Below are positions 46,693 through 55,627 of a stretch of DNA of 64,000 bases, in pieces. Each line of letters opens with the position of its first letter. The first letter of the stretch is position 1. Under the pieces are notes generated by a model that saw only the letters and a list, made by a program, of their open reading frames with translations, did no database searches and was not told the origin of the DNA. The stretch is from NCBI GenBank assembly GCA_019358975.1, contig JAHHIL010000001.1:1-64000 (forward strand). Reading direction: 5' to 3'. The stretch is from Trichocoleus desertorum ATA4-8-CV12 (GTDB lineage Bacteria; Cyanobacteriota; Cyanobacteriia; FACHB-46). The translations under genes were made by a program, and so were the position numbers.

Positions 46693-46863
46693 TTACCAAA
46701 AGTGATCGATCACTAGGGCGACTGCAACGGCGAAGACCAGGATAACAAAGGCAACGAGCGGATCACGTCCTTGGAAAACGGAGAAAGTTGCTGCAAGACT
46801 TGCTCCAACGGTTGCAGTAGCACCCGCACTCACCCAGTCTTTCTTGGAATTCTTATCGTACAT
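46693..46863 (-). CDS. Small membrane protein, hypothetical
   Basis: A 56-residue protein: polar MYDKNSKKDWVSAG, a small-residue stretch TATVGASLAAT, then a membrane helix VAFVILVFAVAVALVIDHFW. The ATG at 46863 has AGGA about five bases before it; the frame extends to 46911 but without a better start. Convergent with the HLIP gene. Possibly thylakoid or plasma membrane; no family recognised. Confidence 0.6.
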   Translation of the reverse strand: MYDKNSKKDWVSAGATATVGASLAATFSVFQGRDPLVAFVILVFAVAVALVIDHFW

Positions 46864-47322
46864 ATGTCCTAGCTGATAGGTTGATGGCGAAAACCTGCTA
46901 ATTCCAATCAATCTACCATTCAGGACTGACCCGCTTATTCTGCTGGGGGGATCTTGTAATCAAGGTTGATGATCGTTCAGCTTTCTTAATGTCGTAGGTT
47001 GGGGAGTAACGCGATCGCCTAAAGGCAGGATGGGGCGTATTAGGGAGCTACAGAAAGTCTTGTCAGGTTACTCCCAAACGATGCCCTCAAGAGTTGCTGG
47101 TTAACGTTGAAACTCTGTGAAGTCAAGATGATATAGCTAAAGGGGGGCGTTGAGCAAGGCATCTCTGCATTAGCCTTAGGCATGCCCGCAAGCTCTGTTG
47201 ATTTTGTCCCTGGATTCTCTGGTAGATCAGTTTGCCAGGGTTCGCTTAATTGATTGTGGGTCGGGGTGATGTGGTTCACGCTGGCTACTTTCGGGTTAAA
47301 ACTCAAATTTAGGAGATTATCT
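46864..47322. other. Intergenic region
   Basis: About 460 bp. A leftward frame (47040-47417) crosses most of it but overlaps the well-supported small gene at 47323 and has no recognisable product. Nothing else seen. Confidence 0.4.
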
Positions 47323-47568
47323 ATGTTTCTGAAGCAAAAAAATGATGACGCTTTGATTGAAGTTGTGTCAATTGAAGATCTCGCTAATCCCATGCACGAC
47401 CAGGTGAAGGGTCGCATTCAAGATGGTCAAGAGGAACAAGATCCCAAATCTTTTGCTAAGACGGAGTTGATTTTTCCGTCGGGTGAATCTCTGCCACGCT
47501 GCTGGCTGGATAGTAACTATCAGGAGAATACTTCTCCTGCGGCAATGGCTTCTCAACACGGATCTTAG
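47323..47568 (+). CDS. Small conserved cyanobacterial protein
   Basis: An 81-residue protein starting MFLKQKNDDALIEVVSIEDL, with a second half AKTELIFPSGESLPRCWLDS. It belongs to a small cyanobacterial family of unknown function that I recognise by the FPSGE-LP-CW motif. An ideal ribosome site AGGAG lies seven bases before the ATG, which settles the start against the frame opening at 47254. No membrane segment. The conserved Cys-Trp pair is its most distinctive feature. Confidence 0.75.
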   Translation: MFLKQKNDDALIEVVSIEDLANPMHDQVKGRIQDGQEEQDPKSFAKTELIFPSGESLPRCWLDSNYQENTSPAAMASQHGS

Positions 47569-47645
47569 GCTCTCCCTAGGATCTGTATAAAAATAGATCT
47601 TAAATGTTTAAGAGCTTTTGAACGTTTATTGAACTTCAAACTTCT

Positions 47646-47661
47646 GGGGGCACTCGCCCCC
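47646..47661 (+). terminator. GC-rich hairpin, possible terminator
   Basis: GGGGGC (47646-47651) and GCCCCC (47656-47661) with a four-base loop, followed by a CTCTTTT stretch, 78 bp past the small gene. The rest of the gap to 47966 contains nothing I can identify. Confidence 0.35.
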
Positions 47662-47966
47662 TCAGCTCTTTTAGCCTCCTTTTCTTCTCTTTTTTATCCT
47701 TGCACGCCAAAAGGTAGAAGCTGCTTTGTGCGCTGAGTCCTTCTGGGGACGGACGGAGAGTTTGCGTGGCTTCGTTACCTTGGAGACAGTAGACCTCTGG
47801 CATGGTTTGGTTTTTGTCTAACGTTTTTTGTTTGATGAAAACCAAGTGTCTAAGCTTCCTTTGGTACCACTTTTGGCACCTGCTTTGATGGGAGCACCCT
47901 GAGGTTTGGTAGCGGAGAGCTTTTGAGCGATCGCGATTAGCTGTTTTCAACACAAAGGAAGATTTC

Positions 47967-49115
47967 ATGCAGAGCAGTACGATGATGCTCCAGAACCCGA
48001 ACGCTGGAGCCAGCGCTGTATCCGAAGCTCAAGCAAGCCCCAACTACTTGGAGGCAGAGCAACAGTTTGTTCGGTTACTTGAGCTAGAAGATCTGGATCA
48101 AAGGGTTCAATCCGAACCAGGATTGGTTCAGGATTTTGAGCGAGTGTTAGCGATCGCTTTAGATGCGGCGTATGTGAGCGCTGAATCTGGTGGTGAACCT
48201 GGGAATGAATCTGGGACAGAAGCGGCTCATCGCTTTGTGCAGCGGGTGCTGTATCGGATTAATCGCCTCAAGTTTTTCTGGTATGACGATCTACGCCACT
48301 ATATCAATGAGCGATCGTTTTATCTACAACAAATTCGCAACCGTATTGAGTCAGTTTGGCAAGTTTGGGAAAGCCAGCAGTTAGATGTAGCGGCGTTGCA
48401 GCAGTTGGATCTGGCGGCGGTGAAGCAGGCGCTGATTGAGCGCTCTGATGCTGACCTTGATCCACCTCTGAATGCCAATAGCCGTTATCTCCGGGAAGAG
48501 GCGACTTTGGCGGGGTATCGGCGTTTGCTGGCGATCGCGTCTTTTGATGGCTTGGTGGAAGCGAGTCGTTTGGTGCGGATTTTAGGCGGTGCTAGCAATG
48601 AGGTGCACTGTACATTGGTGCGGGTGCTGCTAGAGGAATATGGCAATGGACGGCTTAATCGCAAGCACTCGACTTTCTTCGCCAATATGATGGCAGAGTT
48701 GGGCTTGAGCACAGAGCCAGAAGCGTATTTTGATTTAGTGCCTTGGGAAGTGTTGGCGAGCATCAACCACAACTTCTTGTTGACGGAGTGCAAACAGCAC
48801 TATCTGCGCTACAACGGCGGCTTAGCGTATTTTGAAATTGCTGGCCCTTGGATTTACCGTAACTACTTAACAGCGGCACAACGATTGAACCTATCGGATA
48901 CCGCCTCTGGGTATTGGGAACTGCATATCCGCGAGGATGAGCGCCACGGTCGCTGGATGATTGATGATGTGGCATTGCCTTTGACGGAGCGGTATCCCAA
49001 CGAGGCTTGGCAGATTGTATTGGGATATGACCAAGAGAAGTTAATTGGCGATCGCGCGGGAGATGCAATGGCGCGATCGGTGCGAGAAGCAGATACAGCC
49101 GCTACTTTAGATTGA
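47967..49115 (+). CDS. Iron-containing redox enzyme, haem-oxygenase-like diiron fold
   Basis: A 382-residue helical protein. Its C-terminal two thirds fit the haem-oxygenase-like diiron oxidase superfamily: EEYGNGRLNRKH (Glu224, His234), Glu290 in YFEIAGP, and HIREDERH (His320, Asp324, His327), the last an exact HxxxDxxH. Superfamily members include UndA, CADD and SznF, which oxidise small molecules with O2. An N-terminal helical region of about 160 residues precedes this. AAGGAA lies upstream of the ATG. It stands alone, so the substrate cannot be guessed. Confidence 0.75.
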   Translation: MQSSTMMLQNPNAGASAVSEAQASPNYLEAEQQFVRLLELEDLDQRVQSEPGLVQDFERVLAIALDAAYVSAESGGEPGNESGTEAAHRFVQRVLYRINRLKFFWYDDLRHYINERSFYLQQIRNRIESVWQVWESQQLDVAALQQLDLAAVKQALIERSDADLDPPLNANSRYLREEATLAGYRRLLAIASFDGLVEASRLVRILGGASNEVHCTLVRVLLEEYGNGRLNRKHSTFFANMMAELGLSTEPEAYFDLVPWEVLASINHNFLLTECKQHYLRYNGGLAYFEIAGPWIYRNYLTAAQRLNLSDTASGYWELHIREDERHGRWMIDDVALPLTERYPNEAWQIVLGYDQEKLIGDRAGDAMARSVREADTAATLD

Positions 49116-49120
49116 GAGAT

Positions 49121-49244
49121 TAGAACCTAACCCCCAACCCCTTCCCTGTAGGGAAGGGGAGCTAGAAAAACATAAACAAAAGACATATTAAAAGCCCCTC
49201 TCCTTGTATCTTTTTAAGAGAAGGGTTTTGGGGTTAGATTCTAG
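49121..49244. repeat. Palindromic intergenic repeat, about 124 bp
   Basis: The outer arms TAGAACCTAACCCC (from 49121) and GGGGTTAGATTCTA (to 49243) are near-inverted copies, and an inner perfect hairpin CCCCTTCCCT/AGGGAAGGGG sits at 49138-49159. It resembles the small dispersed palindromic repeats of cyanobacteria, and may end transcription of both convergent neighbours. Confidence 0.6.
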
Positions 49245-49257
49245 ATGGCGTAAGCTT

Positions 49258-49977
49258 TTACAGCGCTGTCATTAACTGCATAAGCTCCGGGGAGACATCC
49301 TCGGTATCTGCGGTTTCTTGTTTAGTGAATAGCACCCCTGCTAGGAGATATAGGTTATCGGAGTAGAAGGCTCGATTCTCTCGACGTAATTCGGCAATTC
49401 TACTTTGTACTTTAGGGTCAGAGCTATAGTAGCCGAAGGATAATGGTGAAATGATGAAGTCGGAAACAAAGTAGTTTTTCTCTCTGGCGTAGTCTACCAG
49501 TCCTTGCGGGTCGGAATAGCTGGCAGCCATGACTAAGACATTTTTGTGATTGCAAGAGAGTAGCTTCTTGCTGATAGTAATTCCGTCTATACCACCATGT
49601 AGTAAAGGCTGATAAAGCTTGTTGTCTACGGCAGGTAAGTAAGGAGGATTGGAGATTAAGTAATCTGCCTGAAACTTGAGTGAATCAAAGAAGGACTTGG
49701 AGTGGACTTGGTAGCGATCGCTTAAGCCTTGTTCGCTGATTTTCTCTTGGGCGACATTACACGCTAGAGGATTGATTTCAAAGCCGTGAACGGTGCCTTC
49801 AAATTCAGTTCTGAGTAAAGCCTGGATCACGGGGCTACCGTCACCTGAGCCAAATTCAATAATAGATTCTGAACCGACGCAATGCTTGAGAACTAGATTT
49901 TCTATACAGTTTGAATAAAAGTTTGACTCTTCAGGACAGAAGAATATATCTTTTAGCGGTCTAGATGAGAGAAGCAT
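49258..49977 (-). CDS. Class I SAM-dependent methyltransferase with NPPY motif
   Basis: A 239-residue methyltransferase: SAM loop IIEFGSGDGSPVIQAL near 39-54, acidic GFEINPLA, and the catalytic motif SNPPYLP near 111-117. NPPY marks methylation of an amide or exocyclic amino nitrogen (PrmC-like glutamine or N6-adenine). There is no PrmC N-terminal helical domain. Target unknown. Two candidate contexts, DNA or RNA modification and protein glutamine methylation, cannot be separated here. Confidence 0.8.
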   Translation of the reverse strand: MLLSSRPLKDIFFCPEESNFYSNCIENLVLKHCVGSESIIEFGSGDGSPVIQALLRTEFEGTVHGFEINPLACNVAQEKISEQGLSDRYQVHSKSFFDSLKFQADYLISNPPYLPAVDNKLYQPLLHGGIDGITISKKLLSCNHKNVLVMAASYSDPQGLVDYAREKNYFVSDFIISPLSFGYYSSDPKVQSRIAELRRENRAFYSDNLYLLAGVLFTKQETADTEDVSPELMQLMTAL

Positions 49978-50236
49978 GAAGTATTTTAACTAAACACCTA
50001 TCCAAAAGATAGTTGCTAAGTATTTCTGTAACCTCTGCCACCAGTTCTATATCTAAAGGTTTGATTTGTTTGCTTGTGATTGGGATCATTGTTTCTTAAA
50101 GTAAAGAAGGTGATAATCTCTAGCTTCAAGAAGCGATGCTCATAACATGTTGTGGGCAAAAAGTTTGCTATTTATTTCACAGCTTCAATAAGCGAAGTAG
50201 TTTAATTTGGGCAATAGATGTGATGGCTCATTGGCG

Positions 50237-50500
50237 ATGAAGGGAATCAAAGGCTATCTGGCTATCTTGTTCGACAAAGAGTTTATTCCCACTGGCCTGA
50301 AAACAGCTTTGTTTGTTGGCTCTCTCTTGTTTGCGATCAATCACGGTTCTGCGACGCTCCGAGGCAACATGACCCGCGATCGCTGGATCTCCGGAGCCTT
50401 GACTTATCTCATGCCCTATCTAGTCAATGTCTACGGGCAGCACGCCAGTCGCTCTAGAACCCAACCGCAACCACTAGTCAGAGAAGCCCAAGAAGTCTAG
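50237..50500 (+). CDS. nrtS: NrtS-like small nitrate/nitrite transporter
   Basis: An 87-residue protein with two membrane helices in LKTALFVGSLLFAINHGSAT and WISGALTYLMPYLVNVYGQ, matching the NrtS family described as a bispecific nitrate/nitrite transporter in cyanobacteria. The motif INHGSATLRG is conserved. The start ATG at 50237 (MKGIKGYLAILF) is preferred over a TTG at 50207. It is monocistronic here; no nitrate assimilation genes are next to it. Confidence 0.75.
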   Translation: MKGIKGYLAILFDKEFIPTGLKTALFVGSLLFAINHGSATLRGNMTRDRWISGALTYLMPYLVNVYGQHASRSRTQPQPLVREAQEV

Positions 50501-50556
50501 CGCTACACTACCAAATCGCGTAAGAAGTAAAAGCGATCGCTGCTTAGTTAATTGAT

Positions 50557-50725
50557 ATGCCCCCCTAGCCCCCAATACATAGTCCTGACGGACATTCTAG
50601 AAAGGGGGGGCTGGACCTGTCTGTCTTGTTCCCTCCAAATTTGGGGGGCTAGGGGGGCCTGGTTCGGAACGCTTTCGTTGTATAAAACAGCCCTGCCAGA
50701 ATTGGGGGGCTAGGGGGGCCAATCA
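50557..50725. repeat. G/C-rich repeat cluster left of the DUF559 gene
   Basis: Two near-identical units GGGGGGCTAGGGGGGCC (near 50643-50660 and 50704-50721) and an inverted CCCCCCTAGCCCCC (near 50561-50574). The same family lies on the right side of the DUF559 gene. Confidence 0.7.
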
Positions 50726-50760
50726 GGGAACTCTAAGTTCAAGCGATCACAAGCATCACA

Positions 50761-51135
50761 TTGAAGAAAGCAACACTCCGAATTCGTGGCACTACTCCCG
50801 AAATTGAACTCGCTGCCAAGAAGCTACGCCACAATCTCACTCCCGCTGAACAACTACTTTGGCAAGCCTTAAAAGGTAAGCAATTGCATGGCTTAAAGTT
50901 CCGTTGTCAGCACCCAGTTGGCCCCTTCATTGCAGACTTTCTTTGTGCGAAACATAAGCTGATTATTGAGTTGGATGGCGCAGCCCACGATCAGCAAACT
51001 GACTATGACAATGCAAGAACTGAGCAGTTCAAGACTTATGGGTATCAAGTTGTACGCTTTCGTAACCAAGAAGTCTTTGCTAACTTAGATGCAGTTTTAG
51101 AGCGTATTTTAGAAGCAGTTTCTGCACTTTCCTGA
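50761..51135 (+). CDS. DUF559 family endonuclease-like protein
   Basis: A 124-residue protein of the DUF559 (Vsr-like) nuclease family: ARKLR-type motif as AAKKLRHNLTPAEQLLWQAL, then FRCQHPVGPFIADFLC, IIELDGAAHDQQ and YGYQVVRFRNQEV. The Asp and Glu of IADFLC and IIELDG fit a PD-(D/E)xK-type centre. The only in-frame start is TTG at 50761. It lies inside a nest of G-rich repeats, a common setting for DUF559 genes in cyanobacteria. It may be mobile or repeat-linked; biological role unknown. Confidence 0.8.
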   Translation: MKKATLRIRGTTPEIELAAKKLRHNLTPAEQLLWQALKGKQLHGLKFRCQHPVGPFIADFLCAKHKLIIELDGAAHDQQTDYDNARTEQFKTYGYQVVRFRNQEVFANLDAVLERILEAVSALS

Positions 51136-51206
51136 GATTTAAGACTCCCTAATCTCTCAAATTTGGCTACCGTATACACACGATTTAATTGCTTAGTTCA
51201 GCCTCT

Positions 51207-51345
51207 AGCCCCCCTAACCCCCCAATACTGGGGGGAACTAGAGGGATTTTCTTGCTTCCCCCAGTATTGGGGGACTGAGGGGGCCAATGCAGAGAGCTTC
51301 AATCAGGCTAGGACTTGCTTATACAAAAAATTTGGGGATTCAGGG
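51207..51345. repeat. G/C-rich repeat cluster right of the DUF559 gene
   Basis: Contains CCCCCAATACTGGGGG (51219-51234) and its exact inverse CCCCCAGTATTGGGGG (51258-51273), then more G-runs (GGGGATTCAGGGGG). Together with the left cluster it brackets the DUF559 gene. Confidence 0.7.
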
Positions 51346-51388
51346 GGCAGTGCAAGGAGCCAAATGGTTTTCTAAGTGAGTCAAGACA

Positions 51389-52150
51389 ATGACAACAAAC
51401 CAGTGGAACGCTGACCTCTACGATCGCAAGCATAGCTTTGTCGCTGAATATGGAGCAGCACTGCTGGATCTACTTGACCCTCACCCAGGCGAACACATCC
51501 TTGATTTAGGCTGTGGCACTGGACCACTCACACAGCAGATTGCCGATCGCGGAGCCGATGTTCTGGGTATTGATAGCGCTGCTAGCATGGTTGCCCAAGC
51601 GCAGCAAAATTATCCCAACTTACGCTTTGAAGTCGCTGATGCCACCAACCTATCGTTTGTAGAACAGTTTGATGCCATCTTCTCTAATGCCGTGTTGCAC
51701 TGGGTTAAGCCACCGGAAGCTGCGATCGCGAGCATGTGGAAAGCCCTGAAACCAGGAGGTCGCTTGGTAGTCGAGTTTGGGGGGAAAGAAAATGTGCAGG
51801 CAATCGCGACAACATTAGAACAAAGCCTGAGAGAAATCGGCTATCCAAACCCTGAAACTCTCAATCCCTGGTACTTTCCCAGCATTAGCGAATATTCAAC
51901 TCTACTCGAACAACAAGGCTTTGAAGTTCAGTTTGCGGCATTGTTCGATCGCCCTACACCCCTCACTGATGCAGATGGCATTCAAAACTGGATCAAGATG
52001 TTTGCTCAATCTTTTCTGCAAGCCGTCCCAGTAGGGCAACAAGACACCTTGCTCATCCACATAGCCGAACGCATTCGCCCCCAACTTTATCGAGATGGGG
52101 CTTGGTTTGCTGACTACCGTCGGATTCGCGCAATCGCCCTCAAGCCTTAA
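51389..52150 (+). CDS. Class I SAM-dependent methyltransferase, trans-aconitate-type
   Basis: A 253-residue methyltransferase similar in layout to trans-aconitate 2-methyltransferase and BioC-like enzymes: QWNADLYDRKHSFVAEYG at the start, SAM loop ILDLGCGTGPLTQQI near 37-51, GIDSAASMVAQA, and FSNAVLHWVKPPEA near 93-106. The acceptor is unknown. It stands just right of the repeat cluster and is convergent with the zinc-ribbon gene (17 bp between stops). Confidence 0.83.
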   Translation: MTTNQWNADLYDRKHSFVAEYGAALLDLLDPHPGEHILDLGCGTGPLTQQIADRGADVLGIDSAASMVAQAQQNYPNLRFEVADATNLSFVEQFDAIFSNAVLHWVKPPEAAIASMWKALKPGGRLVVEFGGKENVQAIATTLEQSLREIGYPNPETLNPWYFPSISEYSTLLEQQGFEVQFAALFDRPTPLTDADGIQNWIKMFAQSFLQAVPVGQQDTLLIHIAERIRPQLYRDGAWFADYRRIRAIALKP

Positions 52151-52167
52151 AACCGAAGCTCCTATTC

Positions 52168-52374
52168 TTAACCCAGCAGCAGGAGCGCAATTAAAAGGGC
52201 AGACGCGATCGCTAGAAACACAGTGCCTGCTCCACTGTCAGACTCTTTGGCCTTGGTGAGATCATGACTGTAATCACAATAGACGCACTGAAACAAATCA
52301 TCCTCACTGTGTAAACACCGCACCAAGCCTTTCTTGCCACACTTGGGACAGTCCAATACTTCCGGTTCTGCCAT
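52168..52374 (-). CDS. Small zinc-ribbon membrane protein
   Basis: A 68-residue protein with a four-cysteine zinc ribbon (CPKCGKKGLVRC ... CVYC, strictly CxxC at 9-12 and 30-33) and a C-terminal membrane helix (GTVFLAIASALLIALLLLG). The ATG at 52374 (MAEPEVLDCPKC) is chosen. Such proteins are probably membrane-anchored adaptor domains. Function unknown. Confidence 0.7.
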   Translation of the reverse strand: MAEPEVLDCPKCGKKGLVRCLHSEDDLFQCVYCDYSHDLTKAKESDSGAGTVFLAIASALLIALLLLG

Positions 52375-52506
52375 GGGTTTTGCTCCCGATCGCAACGCTC
52401 GGGTACGATCTATTCCAGCTCTGCCTATGTTGCGATCGCAGAGCTTACCTTCAAGCTAGATCACTTTTAAGCCACTAGCCCAAATTGCAACGCTTCCTCA
52501 CAAGAG

Positions 52507-54231
52507 TTAGTGCCGTGCCAGCAGCGGAGCAGCACCCAACAAAGTTTGTGTATAAGGATGCTTCGGCTTAGTAAAAATTTCCTTAGTCGAGCCGATCTCT
52601 ACAATCTTGCCACCATTCATTACCGCAATGCGATCGCAGAAGAAACGCGCCACCCAGAGATCATGAGTGATGAATAAATAGGTGAGTTCAAACTCCTGTT
52701 TTAGCTCCCGCATCAGCTCCAATACTTGCGTCTGCACCGTTGCATCCAGCATGCTCACAGGTTCATCGCAGATCAGCAGCTTGGGGCGAGTAATCAGGGC
52801 ACGGGCAATCGCTACCCGTTGTTGTTGGCCTCCAGAAAGATCTGCTGGGTAGCGCTGGTAAAATTCTTCGGCAGGCGTGAGTCCTACCCGCTTCAGCATG
52901 TAGAATACCTGTTGCTTCACCTCAGCCGCGTTGGCCAACTGATGAATCACCAACGGGTCACCAATGCTCTGGCCCACCGTCATCAGCGGGTTTAGGCAAG
53001 CGCGTGGGTCTTGGAACACCATTTGCATTTGTCGCCGTTGTTGCCGCATCGCTTCTTTAGAGAGGCGAGTCAAGTCTTGACCGAGAAACTCCACCTTGCC
53101 CCCCGTGGGCCGAATCAACTGCAAAATCGTGCGCGACAACGTACTCTTGCCACAGCCCGACTCCCCCACCAAGCCTAGCGTCTCACCCGCATACAGCTCC
53201 AGATTGATCCCATCCACCGCCTTGATGGTCTGGTCTGCTTTGGTAAACAGACGCGCAATGAAATTTTGCTCCAGCGTGTAGTACTGCTTCAAATCTTCCA
53301 CCCGCAGCAGCGCTTCTGGTGAGGCCCAAGGATCGGGGATCGCTCCTGAGTCAAAGGTTTCGTCGCTAGTAGACTCGGTTACAGACAAATCTGGCAACGG
53401 AATCGGGGCATCCGCCGGAACCGCTTGGATATGCAGCGCTGACTCCAATAAAGCCTTGGTATAAGGATGCTGAGGTTTCTCCAGCACCGCAGCAGTCGGC
53501 CCCGTTTCCACCATCTTGCCGTCATACATTACTGCAATGCGATCGCAGTACTCCCCCACCATCGCCAAATCGTGCGAAATTAGCAGCAGCGCCATCTCCC
53601 GCTCCTGGCACAACCGCACTAGCTCCTGCAAAATCTGCGCCGAAACCGTCACATCCAAACTCGTCGTCGGCTCATCCGCCACAATCAGCTTCGGGTCCAG
53701 CAACAACGCCAACGCGATCGCCACCCGTTGCCGCATCCCCCCACTAAACTCATGCGGGTACTGTGCCCACCGACTTGCTGGAATCTTCACCGCCTCCAAC
53801 GTCGCGATCGCCCGTTCCTTTGCTTCCCGCCGCGACAGTTGCGGTTGATGAGCTTGCAGTGTCTCTAAGCAGTGCTCCCCAATTGTCATCAACGGATCAA
53901 GCCGAGTCATCGGATCTTGGAAGATCAGCGCCACCGCCTCACCCCGAAACCGCCGCAACTCCCCCGGCGACAAATCAAACACCGACTGCCCCCGAAACGT
54001 CACCCGCCCCTCAACCTGACTCGCAGGAGGTAGCAACCGCATCGCCGCCCGCCCCAACGTAGACTTACCACAACCCGACTCCCCCACTAATCCCAAGCGA
54101 TCGCCCGGTTGCAGCGTAAATGACACATCATCCACCGCCCAATAGATTCCCCCATCAGCCGTCCGACCCCGACTTGAAGCAGGATAGGCAACTCGGAGAT
54201 TTTCCACAGAGAACAGAGCGTCAGAAGGCAT
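52507..54231 (-). CDS. ABC transporter ATP-binding protein, fused DppD-DppF type
   Basis: A 574-residue protein containing two complete ABC ATPase domains of the oligopeptide/nickel family. Domain 1 (about 5-265): Walker [10 protein letters not shown] near 54-62, signature [12 protein letters not shown], Walker [13 protein letters not shown]. Domain 2 (about 310-570): [33 protein letters not shown]. It would energise import or export of a peptide or similar solute. No permease or binding-protein gene is adjacent, so partners are encoded elsewhere. Confidence 0.92.
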   Translation of the reverse strand: MPSDALFSVENLRVAYPASSRGRTADGGIYWAVDDVSFTLQPGDRLGLVGESGCGKSTLGRAAMRLLPPASQVEGRVTFRGQSVFDLSPGELRRFRGEAVALIFQDPMTRLDPLMTIGEHCLETLQAHQPQLSRREAKERAIATLEAVKIPASRWAQYPHEFSGGMRQRVAIALALLLDPKLIVADEPTTSLDVTVSAQILQELVRLCQEREMALLLISHDLAMVGEYCDRIAVMYDGKMVETGPTAAVLEKPQHPYTKALLESALHIQAVPADAPIPLPDLSVTESTSDETFDSGAIPDPWASPEALLRVEDLKQYYTLEQNFIARLFTKADQTIKAVDGINLELYAGETLGLVGESGCGKSTLSRTILQLIRPTGGKVEFLGQDLTRLSKEAMRQQRRQMQMVFQDPRACLNPLMTVGQSIGDPLVIHQLANAAEVKQQVFYMLKRVGLTPAEEFYQRYPADLSGGQQQRVAIARALITRPKLLICDEPVSMLDATVQTQVLELMRELKQEFELTYLFITHDLWVARFFCDRIAVMNGGKIVEIGSTKEIFTKPKHPYTQTLLGAAPLLARH

Positions 54232-54362
54232 AAGAGGAAGGATGAAGGAGGAGGATGAATGAAGGAGGAGGGATGAAGGATGAAAGGGGAGAGTAAGGAG
54301 TGAGGGGTGAGGAGTGAGGGGCGAGGAGTGAGGAGTCAGAAAGTGAGGGGTGAGGAGCTAGA
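54232..54362. repeat. STRR-like GA-rich tandem repeats
   Basis: Many GGATGAAGGA and GTGAGGAGTGAGG units continue straight from the start of the ABC gene. This is the inverse strand of the CT-rich block at 24.2 kb and belongs to the same repeat family. Confidence 0.75.
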
Positions 54363-54364
54363 AG

Positions 54365-54457
54365 TGCAGAAGTAACAAGCCCAGGTATCGAAACACTTAC
54401 AAATAGCTTCGTTTGGAGGGGGTTTGGGGGCAAGCGCCCCCAAGGGTTCGGTTCTAG
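54365..54457 (+). repeat. Dispersed intergenic repeat, copy B
   Basis: Inverted relative to copy A at 24.1 kb: CCAGGTATCGAAACAC, CTTCGTTTGGAGGGGGTTTG and GGGGGCAAGCGCCCCCAAGG. An 8-bp hairpin (TTGGGGGC/GCCCCCAA, 54424-54443) lies 18 bp past the stop of the zinc-ribbon gene and may end its transcript. Confidence 0.65.
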
Positions 54458-54460
54458 AAA

Positions 54461-55054
54461 CTAAGGCCCCTGACTCATAGAAGTCTTCTTCAACGGTTCC
54501 GGCTTATCAAACCGCCGCATCAAATAAGCCACCCCAAAATCCCCATTTGGGTGAGCCTGTAAATACTCCGCCAACTCAAACACCCTTGCCGCTAACTCTG
54601 GCCCCAACTTATCAATTGTCGCCTGTTGCTCCGCGATCGCGTACTCCTTCTCTCGGATGCGGGTTTGCCACTCACTAGAGAAAAGCTGCTGAATCGCCGT
54701 ATGCAACCCCATCTGGACCAAAACATCCCATTCCCCGTGGTCGCACCAGATACCGCCACAATCCAGGCAGCGCTCCACATAAAAAGGAATTCTCACCCCC
54801 ACCTTTGCCCGCGATAGGTAGCGACCACACTCCGGGCACAGCGCCGCCTTCGTATCAAACGGGGACTGGACAAATTCCACATCCAACACCTTTGGCAGCG
54901 CCTCAACCGTTGGCTGAGGTTGATGAGCTTGCCAAGATTCGTACTCCGTCGCTGGAATCCAAGTACCTTGACAATCAGGGCAGCACTTCGCCGCCAATGC
55001 AGGAGCCAGCGTAGTATCAACCAGCTCTACTCGTCGATCTTTGGGACATTGCAC
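54461..55054 (-). CDS. TFIIB-type zinc-ribbon protein
   Basis: A 197-residue protein with two zf-TFIIB-like ribbons: MQCPKDRRVELV with CCPDCQGTW (about 1-31), and LCPECGRYLSRAK with CLDCGGIWCDHGEW (about 72-110). The second half is helical and has a coiled segment IREKEYAIAEQQATID. Such proteins are common in cyanobacteria but their role is unknown. The name comes from the zinc ribbon only, not from transcription-factor function. Confidence 0.85.
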   Translation of the reverse strand: MQCPKDRRVELVDTTLAPALAAKCCPDCQGTWIPATEYESWQAHQPQPTVEALPKVLDVEFVQSPFDTKAALCPECGRYLSRAKVGVRIPFYVERCLDCGGIWCDHGEWDVLVQMGLHTAIQQLFSSEWQTRIREKEYAIAEQQATIDKLGPELAARVFELAEYLQAHPNGDFGVAYLMRRFDKPEPLKKTSMSQGP

Positions 55055-55112
55055 AGGCTAGCCTCTCCCTCCAGTAGAACTTGCCAATTTAACGATTAGG
55101 GTATCAGGTTGG

Positions 55113-55265
55113 GGGGGAAAGATGAAGGATGAGGGATGAGGGATGAAAAGTAAGAACAAGCAACGGACTGATTGCTGCTTGAAAGCTGTCCCTCGCCTTC
55201 TGGCTCCTGACTCCTGACTCCTGGCTCCTCACCCCCTTTCATCCTTCATCCCTCATCCTTCCTCC
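55113..55265. repeat. STRR-like repeats between zinc-ribbon gene and patD
   Basis: GATGAAGGATGAGGGATGAG at 55121-55140 and its inverse CATCCTTCATCCCTCATCCTT at 55239-55259 form a loose long inverted repeat, with CTCCTGACTCCTGACTCC tandem copies between. The right end overlaps the last codons of patD. Confidence 0.7.
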
Positions 55266-55627
55266 TTGTCTTGCAGCAGCACATTACAGTACCCAATCAG
55301 CAAATTGAGGCGATCGCTAATCTGCACCTGCCGCTGCTGAGCTGTACTGGATTGGCGGGCTGCTTGCAAAAACATTACGTCCGTGCCCATCAACTTGAGC
55401 TGCTTATTCATTTCAATTTGATAAGACTGTACGCGCTGTTCCACCATCGCATCAGGATGATTTTCCCAACTGAGCGTTAGAATTTGGCGCTGAAAAAACT
55501 GCTGAATCTCTTGAAAGGCCACGATTAAAGCAGCGGGATCAGGCTTCGCTTGAGTTGCCCTCACTTGAAGCTGCTCTAGCGATCGCAGAAATTCTTGATA
55601 GATTTGACGATGAGCCTCTGGCAACAT
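55253..55627 (-). CDS. patD: PatD homologue (heterocyst frequency control family)
   Basis: A 124-residue helical protein matching the cyanobacterial PatD family: LYQEF-type start (QIYQEFLRSLEQL), then VQSYQIEMNKQLKLMGTDVM and ARQSSTAQQRQVQISDRLNL. In Anabaena PatD affects how many cells become heterocysts. The family also occurs in filamentous species without heterocysts, so the function here may be broader. Its last codons run into the STRR block (KEEG-stop), which suggests the repeat has replaced the original 3' end. Confidence 0.8.
   Translation of the reverse strand: MLPEAHRQIYQEFLRSLEQLQVRATQAKPDPAALIVAFQEIQQFFQRQILTLSWENHPDAMVEQRVQSYQIEMNKQLKLMGTDVMFLQAARQSSTAQQRQVQISDRLNLLIGYCNVLLQDKEEG

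Noticed and set aside
47040-47417. 125-residue leftward frame
   Set aside because: Overlaps the well-supported small gene at 47323 and has no recognisable product.
47636-47968. 110-residue leftward frame upstream of the diiron enzyme
   Set aside because: Lys/Arg/Gln-rich, covers the promoter of the next gene, no family.
53763-54062. Pro/Ala/Thr-rich frame opposite the ABC gene
   Set aside because: Antisense shadow of a GC-rich ATPase domain.
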